From DYRB01 sp963709645 (GTDB taxonomy: Bacteria > Pseudomonadota > Gammaproteobacteria > Chromatiales > Chromatiaceae), in the NCBI GenBank assembly GCA_963709645.1, contig CAVPXP010000007.1, positions 1 through 64,000 of the forward strand: a stretch of DNA of 64,000 nt, written 5' to 3'. Below are positions 9,972-18,580 of this stretch, in pieces; within the stretch, counting starts at the first letter, position 1, and each line of letters opens with the position of its first letter. A program made the position numbers and the translations under genes. The notes beneath the pieces are model-generated. The model had not been told where the DNA came from, did no database searches, and saw only the letters and a program-made list of their open reading frames with translations.

Positions 9972-10468
9972 TAGCGGCGCTCCAACCGCAAGAAGGTCAA
10001 GTCATAGGCATTGCGCTCGTCCCGCGCGCGTCGCTCCCGCCACAGTTCCTGCCATTGATCGGGGTCCCACTCCGGAAACCAAACGTCTCCCACCAAGTCG
10101 GCCTCCACCAGCGTCAGCTCCATGCGTTCGGCACTCGGCAACAAAGACAGGTACAGGGCTGCCCCGCCCACCACCATCACCTCGGGCACCGCCCCGGCGG
10201 CGGCGATGGCCGCTGCCGGCGAGCCCACGACCAACGCCCCCGCAGCCCGGTAGCTCGGGTCACGGCTGACGACGATGTGAGTTCGGCGTGGGAGCAGCCC
10301 GGGAAGCGAGTCCCAGGTCCGCCGTCCCATGACGATGGGCTTGTCCAAGGTCAGGCGCTTAAAATGGGCGAGGTCCGCGGGGAGATGCCAAGGGAGGCGG
10401 TTGCCCAACCCGATCACACGGTTGCGGGCCAGGGCCGCGACCAGGGTGATGGTGGGCTGTGAGGTCAT
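9971..10468 (-). CDS. folA: Dihydrofolate reductase FolA
   Basis: 165 residues. It reduces dihydrofolate to tetrahydrofolate with NADPH. Diagnostic stretches are ARNRVIGLGNRLPWHLPADL (with the catalytic acidic residue in PADL), MGRRTWDSL, and VMVVGGAALYL near the C-terminus. Start is ATG 10468; a longer reading extends into the upstream gene in a different frame. The ATGA overlap (10465-10468) couples it to the WYL regulator upstream. Its stop codon lies at the boundary of the MITE-like element, which might have altered the original 3' end. Confidence 0.93.
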   Translation of the reverse strand: MTSQPTITLVAALARNRVIGLGNRLPWHLPADLAHFKRLTLDKPIVMGRRTWDSLPGLLPRRTHIVVSRDPSYRAAGALVVGSPAAAIAAAGAVPEVMVVGGAALYLSLLPSAERMELTLVEADLVGDVWFPEWDPDQWQELWRERRARDERNAYDLTFLRLERR

Positions 10469-11445
10469 GTGGAAAGTCCCGTGTCGGGATACAAACCCAA
10501 GGCCGAAACGAGGCGGGCAATCACCTCGGAACGGAGTTCCGCCGGGGCGACCACCTCCACGTCCGGCCCATACTTGAGTATGTCCATGAGAAGCTCCGGG
10601 GTGTTGCTGTAAGGGACCCGCAGCTCGTAGCGACCATCCAACAGAGACTGTCCCTGCTGATCGCGGTGCCAGCGTTCCTTGGCCACCCAGCGCGCCCGCC
10701 GGGCGGCAAAGCGCAGCACAGCGAGCCGGCTGGGGGCACCCGCGAAAATCCCGTAGGAGTCGGCGTAGTGGGCATCCAGCTCGGCGTCTGGCACATCCAG
10801 CGCCTGAATATCGAGGGCACGGCCCTCTTCGATGGCATCCAGGGCGAAGGTGCGGAGCCCATTGCGCAGATGACACCAGGCGTCCAGGTACCAATTGTCC
10901 CGGTAATAGGTCAGGCGCTGGGGGGAGACAGCGCGCTCGCTGCGGCTATCGTCGCCGCGATTGAAGTAACGCAGGTGCAGTTGCCTGCGCTGCGCCAGAG
11001 CCCCGGCCACGGTAGGGAAACACACCCCGCCCTGCCGGCCCGCCGCCTGCAGGACGCGTATACGCGCCGTGAGTCCGTCGGAGCCGGCATGCTGGAGGTC
11101 CAGCAAACCGTCGATGCGTTTGTTGAGGGGCCTGAGGAGCGGGTCGAACAGGCCCGGCTGAACCTCAGCCAGCAGTTGCTGAACCGAGAGAAGCGCATGC
11201 AGCTCCGAGGCATTGAACCAGAGTCCCGGAAGCTCGTACATCCCCTCGGATTGGTCGTAGAAATAGCCGTTACGCTCTGCGTCGTAGACGATGGGGGCAT
11301 TCAGGTACAGGCGCATGTCTTCGATAATGCGGTTGACCGTGGCCCGCGAGCACTCCAGGTCCGCCTCGATACGCTTGCGCGAGACCGGCTGCCGCGCCGC
11401 CTGCAGGATGCGGTTGAGCTCGAAAATGCGGTCGAAACGGTCCAA
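10465..11445 (-). CDS. WYL-domain transcriptional regulator
   Basis: 326 residues. An N-terminal winged-helix DNA-binding domain (FDRIFELNRILQAARQPVSR, then the recognition helix region ECSRATVNRIIEDM) is followed by a WYL domain (LHLRYFNRG..., RLTYYRDNWYLDAWCHLRNG region) and a WCX-like C-terminus. WYL domains bind nucleic-acid or nucleotide ligands and often control DNA-damage or phage-defence genes. Start is TTG at 11445, the only start before an in-frame stop at about 11470 on this strand. The gene overlaps folA by 4 bases, so the two are probably co-translated. A role in folate control is possible but not shown. Confidence 0.85.
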   Translation of the reverse strand: MDRFDRIFELNRILQAARQPVSRKRIEADLECSRATVNRIIEDMRLYLNAPIVYDAERNGYFYDQSEGMYELPGLWFNASELHALLSVQQLLAEVQPGLFDPLLRPLNKRIDGLLDLQHAGSDGLTARIRVLQAAGRQGGVCFPTVAGALAQRRQLHLRYFNRGDDSRSERAVSPQRLTYYRDNWYLDAWCHLRNGLRTFALDAIEEGRALDIQALDVPDAELDAHYADSYGIFAGAPSRLAVLRFAARRARWVAKERWHRDQQGQSLLDGRYELRVPYSNTPELLMDILKYGPDVEVVAPAELRSEVIARLVSALGLYPDTGLST

Positions 11446-11509
11446 CGAGGCGCGAGACGATTGGGGTTAGCGGTCGATTACGCCCGGGCGCCCGTGCCGC
11501 CGAATCCGC

Positions 11510-11872
11510 TCAGGCAGGGGTGGTGCCCGCCGCTCGAACCGCAACCTCAGCCGGGGCAGACCACAGTCGCTCCAGAGCGTAGAAGTCCCGCACCTTGGGC
11601 AGCATAACGTGGACCACGACCCCATTGAGGTCGATCAATGCCCACTCGCCCTCTTTGACCCCCTCCGTTCCCAGCGGCTGCTCACCGGCATCCTTGGCCC
11701 GGTAGGCCACGGTCTCGGCGATCGACTTGACGTGGCGGTCCGAGGTGCCGGACGCGACCACCATGTAGTCAGTCACTGGGGTTTTGCCGCGCACATCCAT
11801 CAGGGTCACGTCGCGCGCCTTCATGTCGTCCAGAGTCGTCAGGACTAGCTCCTTCAGTTGTTCAAGCTGCAT
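11510..11872 (-). CDS. rsfS: Ribosome silencing factor RsfS
   Basis: 120 residues. RsfS binds uL14 on the large subunit and blocks subunit joining when nutrients are short. Family stretches DVRGKTPVTDYMVVASGTSD, LGTEGVKEGEWALIDLNGVV and FYALERLW are all present. Start is ATG 11872, which overlaps the last 19 bases of nadD, the usual partner upstream. The rlmH and mrdA genes that follow in E. coli are absent here. Confidence 0.95.
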   Translation of the reverse strand: MQLEQLKELVLTTLDDMKARDVTLMDVRGKTPVTDYMVVASGTSDRHVKSIAETVAYRAKDAGEQPLGTEGVKEGEWALIDLNGVVVHVMLPKVRDFYALERLWSAPAEVAVRAAGTTPA

Positions 11873-12582
11873 GCGGTCTCCTCTGCTTCAGGTTGAGCCG
11901 GGCGCACCGCGCCGGGGGTCGAAATATCGTGGGCAGCCGGGTTTCCAGTCGGGTCCCGGTACAGGCCGTCCCGCTCGATGATGTCCAGCACCGGGTCCGG
12001 GAGCAGATAGCGGGCACTCCTACCGTCGGCGATCAAGGCGCGAATCCGGCTCGACGAGATACCCAGCTGAGTCACTCGCTTGTGCAGGATGCGCCCACCG
12101 GGCAGGCGGCGCAGCTCGGCCGTGTCGTTGCATCCCCGCTCGGTCACCCAGTCGCGCAGCACCGGGTCGTCAGGCTCGGGGGCACCGGGGCGCTGCATGA
12201 CCACCAGATGGGCAAGGGTCAGGATGTCCGCCGGGCGGTGCCAGGAGAGGAAACCGTTGAAGGCATCCGCTCCAACGAGCAGGCAGATGGGCTTAGTTGG
12301 CCCGATTTCCCGACGCACAGAGCGCAAGGTATCGTAGGAATAAGACGCCCCGTCCCGGGCCAGCTCGCGCCCGTCGGCCACCAGCCCCGGAGCCCCGGCG
12401 ATGGCTGCTTGGACCATGCCCAGACGTGGGTGGGCAGCCGCCCTTGGCTGGGCCCGGTGCACCGCGACCTTGAGCGGGATGAACCGCACCTCATCCAGCC
12501 CGAGGGACTGAAGACAATCGAGGGCAGGACGCAGGTGACCGAAGTGAATGGGATCGAAGGTGCCGCCGAGGACGCCTATCAT
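11854..12582 (-). CDS. nadD: Nicotinate-nucleotide adenylyltransferase NadD
   Basis: 242 residues from ATG 12582. NadD adenylylates nicotinate mononucleotide in NAD synthesis. The nucleotidyltransferase signature is at the start (GVLGGTFDPIHFGHLRP, with the HxGH motif) and ISSSRIRALIADGRSARYLL carries the C-terminal motif. The C-terminus has about 25 extra polar residues that overlap the rsfS start. Upstream is a 284-base gap to proA, while proA-nadD-rsfS order matches Pseudomonas. Confidence 0.94.
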   Translation of the reverse strand: MIGVLGGTFDPIHFGHLRPALDCLQSLGLDEVRFIPLKVAVHRAQPRAAAHPRLGMVQAAIAGAPGLVADGRELARDGASYSYDTLRSVRREIGPTKPICLLVGADAFNGFLSWHRPADILTLAHLVVMQRPGAPEPDDPVLRDWVTERGCNDTAELRRLPGGRILHKRVTQLGISSSRIRALIADGRSARYLLPDPVLDIIERDGLYRDPTGNPAAHDISTPGAVRPAQPEAEETACSLNN

Positions 12583-12800
12583 GCCGCGCCGCCGCGTGCG
12601 AGGCCGAGGATGCGGATACGAGGACCCATGCGGCGACCCACCAACACCCCCACCGATTGGCCCGAGCCGGCCTGGCATCCCCGCCCTGGGAGCTGCGGGT
12701 TCGGACAAGCGTTTGCGGACGGATCGGTCTGATGCAAGTCTCTCGGTTGCAGCATGCTCTAGGACTTGTCAAAGAATCTAGCAGAAAAGGCTGCGGAAGT

Positions 12801-12853
12801 AACGGGGCCCGAGACTGCCAGGCCCACCACCACCCGGTTTTCCCGGCCCCGTT
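12801..12853. repeat. Inverted repeat between proA and nadD
   Basis: AACGGGGCC at 12801-12809 is the exact reverse complement of GGCCCCGTT at 12845-12853, with 35 bases between. It sits just downstream of the proA stop in the direction of transcription. It could form a hairpin in the mRNA between proA and nadD, but no T-tract follows, so it may stabilise or partly terminate the transcript. In a GC-rich genome a chance match is possible. Confidence 0.4.
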
Positions 12854-12866
12854 GGGGTTGGCCAGG

Positions 12867-14138
12867 CTAGCGCACCTCCCCATTGCCCAGCACCACGAAC
12901 TTCACTGAGGTCAGGCCCTCCAGCCCCACCGGACCGCGGGCGTGAAACTTATCGGTGCTGATGCCAATCTCGGCCCCCAACCCATACTCGAAGCCATCGG
13001 CGAAACGCGTCGAGGCGTTGACCATGACCGAGCTGGAGTCCACCTCCCGCAGAAAGCGACGGGCGCGACTGTAGTCCTCGGTGACGATGGCATCGGTGTG
13101 GGCGGAACCATGGGCCGCGATGTGGTCCATGGCCTCGTCGACCCCCGGCACCACTCGCACCGAAAGGATAGGCGCCAGGTACTCGGTGTCCCAGTCCTCA
13201 GGGGTCGCCGCCACCGCCTGGGGCAGGATCGCGCAGGTCCGGGGGCAGCCGCGCAGCTCCACACCCTTCTGCGTCAGTGCGGCGCCAAGCCTCGGCAATA
13301 TGCCCTCCGCCACCCCCTCGGCCACCAGCAGGGTCTCCATGGTGTTGCAGGTCCCGTAGCGCTGGGTCTTTGCGTTCATGGCGATGAGGAAGGCCTTGTC
13401 CAGGTCGGCGCGGTCGTCGATGTAGACGTGGCAAATCCCATCCAGGTGCTTGATGACCGGCACCCGGGCGTCGCGGCTGATGCGCTCGATGAGCCCCTTG
13501 CCGCCCCGGGGGATGATGACGTCGATGGAATCGGGCATGGCAATCATCGCCCCCACAGCGGCACGGTCAGTGGTGGCCACTACCTGTACCCCGTCAGCCG
13601 GCAGCCCGGCGGCGGTAAGCCCGCGGCGAATACAGTCAGCGATCGCCTGATTGGAACGGATGGCCTCCGAGCCGCCGCGCAGGACGGTCGCATTCCCGGA
13701 CTTGAGGCAGAGCCCGGCCGCGTCGGCGGTCACGTTGGGCCGCGACTCGTAGATGATCCCGACCACGCCCAGCGGCACCCGCATGCGCCCGACCTGTATG
13801 CCGGAGGGGCGATAGTTGAGGTCGGTGACGGCACCGACGGGATCGGCCAGGGCGGCAATCTGCCGTAAGCCCTCAAGCATGGCGTCGATGCGCCCTGGGG
13901 TCAGCTCCAGGCGGTCCAACATCGGGGCGTCGAGCCCCTTGGCGGCCCCCGCATCGAGGTCCTGGGCGTTGGCCGCGACGATTTCGGGACGACGGCCGTC
14001 GATCTCCTCGACCATGGCCAGCAGGGCCCGATCCTTGGCCGCGGTCTCGGCCCTAGCCAGGAGGCGGGCGGCGGCACGGGCGCGCCGCCCCAAGTCCGCC
14101 ATGTAGGCGCCCACATCGGTGATCTGCTGCTCGGACAT
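12867..14138 (-). CDS. proA: Gamma-glutamyl phosphate reductase ProA
   Basis: 423 residues from ATG 14138 (E. coli 417). It reduces gamma-glutamyl phosphate with NADPH to glutamate semialdehyde, the second step of proline synthesis. The aldehyde-dehydrogenase-like fold shows IIYESRPNVTADAAGLCLK, GNATVLRGGSEA, and the catalytic cysteine in RYGTCNTMETLLV. The ATG at 14156 would add six residues. It lies inside the leuS-rsfS run as in Pseudomonas; proB is not in the window. Confidence 0.94.
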   Translation of the reverse strand: MSEQQITDVGAYMADLGRRARAAARLLARAETAAKDRALLAMVEEIDGRRPEIVAANAQDLDAGAAKGLDAPMLDRLELTPGRIDAMLEGLRQIAALADPVGAVTDLNYRPSGIQVGRMRVPLGVVGIIYESRPNVTADAAGLCLKSGNATVLRGGSEAIRSNQAIADCIRRGLTAAGLPADGVQVVATTDRAAVGAMIAMPDSIDVIIPRGGKGLIERISRDARVPVIKHLDGICHVYIDDRADLDKAFLIAMNAKTQRYGTCNTMETLLVAEGVAEGILPRLGAALTQKGVELRGCPRTCAILPQAVAATPEDWDTEYLAPILSVRVVPGVDEAMDHIAAHGSAHTDAIVTEDYSRARRFLREVDSSSVMVNASTRFADGFEYGLGAEIGISTDKFHARGPVGLEGLTSVKFVVLGNGEVR

Positions 14139-14162
14139 GGCTGTGGTCAACCTCAACGTCTC

Positions 14163-14193
14163 TGGTCAGTGGTCGGTGGTTGGTGGTTGGTGG
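14163..14193. repeat. Short GGTNGGT-type tandem repeat
   Basis: About 31 bases between holA and proA repeat units of the kind GGTCAGT, GGTCGGT, GGTTGGT. The plus strand is nearly all G and T. It is a short degenerate tandem repeat of the 90-base gap and has no spacer-repeat structure. Confidence 0.6.
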
Positions 14194-14228
14194 GCTGTGG
14201 TGAAGGCACTACATGCGTTACCAAGGGG

Positions 14229-15278
14229 CTAAGCCGGCTTCCAAGCCAGCCCCGGCGGGCTCTCCCAATCCCCGCTTGGACCGCTGGCCAGGCCATCCGC
14301 GATTCGGTGCAGCAACAGCCAGGGGTCAGCGCAGGCGAGGCCCTTGATAGCCCGGTCCGCCTCGGCGCAACGTCGCACCAGGACCTGAACCCGGTCGAGG
14401 GGAAGGCGGCGCACGGCCCGCAGGATCGCCGCGTGGCGCATCTCCGGCACCCGCTGCTCGGCCAGCGTTCGGGAAGGGTCGCGCCCCTGGGCCTGGGCAT
14501 AGGCCGCGGCGGCCAGCAGGCGCAGCTCACGGGCCAGAACCCACAGCACCAGGGGTGCTGCGGTGCCCTCTGCTACCAAGCCGCCCAACACCCGGGCAAC
14601 CCGAGATCTGTCCCCCGCCAGGGAGGCATCGGTGAGATCGAAGAGGTCGAAGCGGGCGTTGTCGCAGATGGCCGCGACTAGACCCGCATCGTCCAGTGGA
14701 CCAGGGTCGCGCAGGAGCCTTAGCTTCTCGATCTCTTGGGCAGCCGCCAGCAGGTTGCCCTCGACCCGTTCCGCCAACAGGGCCGCAACCCCGGGAGCGG
14801 GCTGAAAGCCGGCCAACCGAAGGCGCTCGCCCAGCCAGGCCACGAGCCGTCCCCCCTCTAGGGGCCAGACCTGAACCAGTACCCCGACCCGCTCCAGCTC
14901 CTGCACCCACTTGGTCTTGAGGTCTTTGCGATCGAGCTGGGGCGCGATCATCAGGAGACAGGTGTCCGGATTGGTCCGCCCGCAGTAGCGCCGAACCGCC
15001 GCGCCGCCCTCCTGTCCCAGGGTGGCGGCACCTAGACGCAGCTCAATCAGCCTGCGGCTCGCAAAGAGGGACAAGCTATCCGCCGCGGCGGCCAGGGCGG
15101 ACCAGTCGAAGTTGGCCTCCTGGTCCAGGACCTCCCGCTCGTACCCCTGCCCAAGGGCGTGTGCGCGCACCATCCGAACCGCCTCGCCGACCTGCCAGGG
15201 CTCCTCCCCGCAGAAGAGGTAGATAGGGGCGAGCTGACGCTGCAAGTGCCCAGCGAGCTGATCGAAACGCAGGCGCAT
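14229..15278 (-). CDS. holA: DNA polymerase III delta subunit HolA
   Basis: 349 residues (E. coli 343). Delta opens the beta sliding clamp within the clamp-loader complex. Features are LAPIYLFCGEEPWQVGEAV at the N-terminus, FASRRLIELRLG, LLMIAPQLDRKDLKTKW, and the C-terminal helical collar domain ending near LACADPWLLLHRI. Start is ATG 15278, 3 bases after the lptE stop. The leuS-lptE-holA order is universal in gammaproteobacteria. Confidence 0.93.
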   Translation of the reverse strand: MRLRFDQLAGHLQRQLAPIYLFCGEEPWQVGEAVRMVRAHALGQGYEREVLDQEANFDWSALAAAADSLSLFASRRLIELRLGAATLGQEGGAAVRRYCGRTNPDTCLLMIAPQLDRKDLKTKWVQELERVGVLVQVWPLEGGRLVAWLGERLRLAGFQPAPGVAALLAERVEGNLLAAAQEIEKLRLLRDPGPLDDAGLVAAICDNARFDLFDLTDASLAGDRSRVARVLGGLVAEGTAAPLVLWVLARELRLLAAAAYAQAQGRDPSRTLAEQRVPEMRHAAILRAVRRLPLDRVQVLVRRCAEADRAIKGLACADPWLLLHRIADGLASGPSGDWESPPGLAWKPA

Positions 15279-15281
15279 GGG

Positions 15282-15821
15282 CTAGCGCTTGATGAGGGCC
15301 GCGCGCAGTCGGATCAGGACCCGGTCGGCGGCGTCGTCAATCAAATCCTGGTAGATCAGCTCACCCTCCAACTGTTTACCGAGGACCTCAGTATCAGGGT
15401 TATCGAAGCCGCGCACCAGGTCGATGTCCTGACGCGGCACGAGCCCCTGCGCATCCGCCCCGATGGCATCGAAGGTCAGCCGGTAATGCAGCTCGTAGGA
15501 CAGCACCTTGCCGCTCCGGTCCACTGCCACCACGCGGGAGGACCGCAGCTCGACGAGGATGCGCAGGACCAGTTTGGCCTCTTTGGCGTTCGCGGCCAAG
15601 CGCACCTGTGTTCCGCTAAGGCGATCGCGAATCGCCTGAGCCACCGGGGAAGCACCACCCGCCTGAATGAACATGGGGTTAAGGCTCGGCGGGATCTCCA
15701 CCTCCCCGCGCAGCTTGAATCCGCAACTGGAGAGCGTCAGGGCCAGGCCCAGCAGGGTGCCCCAGACGCAGAGCGCGCACGGGACCCGACGCCAGGGCAC
15801 AGCAAGGCCGCACTCGGCCAT
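15282..15821 (-). CDS. lptE: LPS-assembly lipoprotein LptE
   Basis: 179 residues. LptE plugs the LptD barrel and is needed for its folding. The leader GLALTLSS ends in a lipobox before Cys33 (SSCGFKLRG), and the GFKLRG start of the mature protein is typical. Start ATG 15821 overlaps the leuS stop in a TGATG arrangement; a longer upstream frame is only a shadow inside leuS. LptD is encoded about 11 kb away. Confidence 0.92.
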   Translation of the reverse strand: MAECGLAVPWRRVPCALCVWGTLLGLALTLSSCGFKLRGEVEIPPSLNPMFIQAGGASPVAQAIRDRLSGTQVRLAANAKEAKLVLRILVELRSSRVVAVDRSGKVLSYELHYRLTFDAIGADAQGLVPRQDIDLVRGFDNPDTEVLGKQLEGELIYQDLIDDAADRVLIRLRAALIKR

Positions 15822-18376
15822 CAGCCCGCCACCACGTTGATCAGTTTGTTGGGCACCACCACGACCTTGCGAATCTGTCCGTCGCCGATAAAGCGGCGCA
15901 CATTCTCGTTGGCGAGGGCCGCGGTCTCGATGGCCTCGCGGGCCGCATCCGCCGGGACCTCGACCTTTGCACGGACCTTGCCGTTGACCTGGACCACATA
16001 CTCGATCGCGTCCCGCTGCAGAGCCGCCGCGTCGACGGTCGGCCAGCCTGCAGCCAGGATGTCCTCTCCCAGGCCCAGCTCTCGCCAAAGGTGGTGGGCC
16101 GCGTGGGGGGCAATCGGGGCGATCAGACGCAGGACGATGCTCACGCCCTCTCGCTGCACGGCCCGGCTCGCGGGGGAATCGTCCAGGCGCGCCAGCGCGT
16201 TGACCATGGTCATGCAGGCCGAGACCACGGTATTGAACTGGTGGCGCTCATAGTCGTAGAGGGCCTTCTGCAGGGTAGCGTGTACCTCGCGGCGGACCAC
16301 TTGGCCCAAGTCGCCCAAGTCCGACAGTCCTTTCCCCCCACCGAGGTCAGCCGTGCCCAGGGCCAGATTCCAGAGGCGCTTCAGGAAGCGAGCGGCTCCC
16401 TCTACCCCGTCGTCGTTCCACTCCAGGGATTGGTCCGGGGGCGAGGTAAACATGGTGTAGAGGCGTACTGTGTCCGCCCCGTAACGGTCGATCAGCACCT
16501 GGGGGTCGATGCCGTTGTTCTTGGACTTGGACATCTTCTCCATGCCGCCGGGGGCGACGGGTAGCCCATCCTCCTGCAGCACGGCCCCGATGATGCGCCC
16601 CTTCTCATCCCGAGAAACGGTCACGTCCGCCGGATTGAACCATTGTTTGTGCCCGTCTGCGCCCTCGCGGTAGTAGGTCTCGGCGACCACCATACCCTGG
16701 GTGAGGAGCCGGGTGAAGGGCTCGTCGCAGGCCACCAGACCCTCGTCGCGCATCAGTTTGTGGAAGAAGCGGGCATAGAGGAGGTGCAGAACGGCGTGCT
16801 CGATACCGCCCACGTACTGATCGACCGGGAGCCAGTAACGGGCTCGTTCGTCCAGCATCGCGGTGGCGCAATCACTGGAGCAGTAGCGGGCGTAGTACCA
16901 GGACGACTCGAAGAATGTATCGAAGGTGTCCGTCTCTCTGATCTCGCCGTTGGTGAGATCAGAGAACGAAACCATGCTCTTGAGGGGCGAGCCGGAGCCG
17001 TTCACCACGACGTCCTCGGGAAGACGGACCGGCAGATCCGTCTCGGGGCGGATGCCGCCGTCGGCGGTACGAACCACCGGGATGGGGCAGCCCCAGTAGC
17101 GCTGTCGGGAGACACCCCAATCGCGCAGACGGAAGTTGACCCGCTTCTCGCCTCGCCCGCGCTCGGACAGCCAAAGGGCGATGGCGTCAAACGCCTGGTC
17201 CGAAGTCAGGCCATCGAAGGGGCTGGAGTTTTGCAGTTCCCCTTTGTCGACATAGGCCGCCGACTCGATACCGCAGGGGGAGCCGTCGGCGGAGACGATG
17301 ACCTGCCGCTTGGCGATCCCGTAGCGCTCGGCAAACTCCCAGTCGCGCTGGTCGTGCGCCGGGACCGCCATCACCGCCCCGGTACCGTAGCCCATCAGGA
17401 CGAAGTTGGCCGCGTAGATGGGCACGGCCTCCCCGGTGACGGGATGAATGGCATCCAGACCCAGGGGATAGCCCCGCTTTTCCATGGTCTCGATCTCGGC
17501 CTCGGAGACGCCGCCGTGGCGACACTCCTCGATGAAGGCGGTGAGCCCCGAATTGCCTTGCGCGGCCCGGTGGGCCAATGGGTGCTCCGCGGCGACGGCC
17601 ACATAGGTCACACCCATGATGGTGTCCGGACGCGTGGTGTAGATCCCTAGACGCTCGTCGGACCCGGCGATGCCGAACTCCATGTAGACACCCTCGGAAC
17701 GACCGATCCAGTTGCGCTGCATGGTGCGCACCTGTTCGGGCCAGCCCGGGAGGTCATCCAGGGCGCTGAGCAATTCCTCGGCGTAGTCCGTTATGCGGAC
17801 GAACCATTGCTCGATCTCGCGCTTCTCGACCGCGGCCCCGGAGCGCCAGCCCTTGCCGTCGATGACCTGCTCGTTGGCGAGCACGGTCTGGTCCACAGGG
17901 TCCCAGTTCACCAGGGCCGTCTTACGGTAGGCCAGGCCCTTCTCCATCAGCCGTGTAAAGAGCCACTGCTCCCAGCGGTAGTAATCGGGGTCGCAGGTAG
18001 CCAGCTCCCGGTCCCAGTCATAGCCGAACCCCAAGCGCTTGAGCTGGTCCTTCATGTAGGCGATGTTCGACCGCGTCCACTGGGCGGGGGGCAGGCCGTG
18101 TTTGATGGCCGCATTCTCCGCCGGCAGGCCGAAGGCGTCCCAGCCCATGGGCTGGAGTACGTTCTTGCCCAAGGCCCTCTGATAGCGGGCGATGACATCC
18201 CCGATGGTGTAGTTGCGCACGTGCCCCATGTGCAGCCGACCCGAGGGATAGGGGAACATGGACAGGCAGTAGAACTTTTCCCGGCTATGGTCCTCCACCG
18301 CCTTGAAGGATTGGTGCTCTTCCCAATAGCGCTGGGCCGCGGCCTCAACGGCGCACGGGTCGTACTCTGGATGCAT
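15821..18376 (-). CDS. leuS: Leucyl-tRNA synthetase
   Basis: 851 residues (E. coli 860). Class I synthetase charging tRNA-Leu. The HIGH-type motif is in PYPSGRLHMGHVRNY, the KMSKS motif in MEKMSKSKNNGID, and the editing domain includes YTTRPDTIMGVTYVAVA. Start is ATG 18376 (MHPEYDP); 62 further upstream codons are open but show no family similarity. It opens the leuS-lptE-holA-proA-nadD-rsfS run. Confidence 0.96.
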   Translation of the reverse strand: MHPEYDPCAVEAAAQRYWEEHQSFKAVEDHSREKFYCLSMFPYPSGRLHMGHVRNYTIGDVIARYQRALGKNVLQPMGWDAFGLPAENAAIKHGLPPAQWTRSNIAYMKDQLKRLGFGYDWDRELATCDPDYYRWEQWLFTRLMEKGLAYRKTALVNWDPVDQTVLANEQVIDGKGWRSGAAVEKREIEQWFVRITDYAEELLSALDDLPGWPEQVRTMQRNWIGRSEGVYMEFGIAGSDERLGIYTTRPDTIMGVTYVAVAAEHPLAHRAAQGNSGLTAFIEECRHGGVSEAEIETMEKRGYPLGLDAIHPVTGEAVPIYAANFVLMGYGTGAVMAVPAHDQRDWEFAERYGIAKRQVIVSADGSPCGIESAAYVDKGELQNSSPFDGLTSDQAFDAIALWLSERGRGEKRVNFRLRDWGVSRQRYWGCPIPVVRTADGGIRPETDLPVRLPEDVVVNGSGSPLKSMVSFSDLTNGEIRETDTFDTFFESSWYYARYCSSDCATAMLDERARYWLPVDQYVGGIEHAVLHLLYARFFHKLMRDEGLVACDEPFTRLLTQGMVVAETYYREGADGHKQWFNPADVTVSRDEKGRIIGAVLQEDGLPVAPGGMEKMSKSKNNGIDPQVLIDRYGADTVRLYTMFTSPPDQSLEWNDDGVEGAARFLKRLWNLALGTADLGGGKGLSDLGDLGQVVRREVHATLQKALYDYERHQFNTVVSACMTMVNALARLDDSPASRAVQREGVSIVLRLIAPIAPHAAHHLWRELGLGEDILAAGWPTVDAAALQRDAIEYVVQVNGKVRAKVEVPADAAREAIETAALANENVRRFIGDGQIRKVVVVPNKLINVVAG

Positions 18377-18580
18377 GGGTCTCGGACCGCGTTTGTGGAA
18401 CGGGAAAAGGGCCAGTAAGGATACCGCAGTCTCGACTGGGCAAGCGAGCGTCGGGCGACGACCCGAACCTGGGAGTGCCCAGAGTCTTCCGAGACCGCCG
18501 TTAATTGGGTCCCGCCCCCATTCGGGTGTGCCTGGCGCACCGAACTCTACAGGCACCATCACAGCCCCGGGGCTTTAGAA

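Noticed and set aside
14163..14193. Repeated GGTTGGT units, considered as a CRISPR-like array
   Set aside because: The units are 7 bases, contiguous and degenerate, with no spacers.
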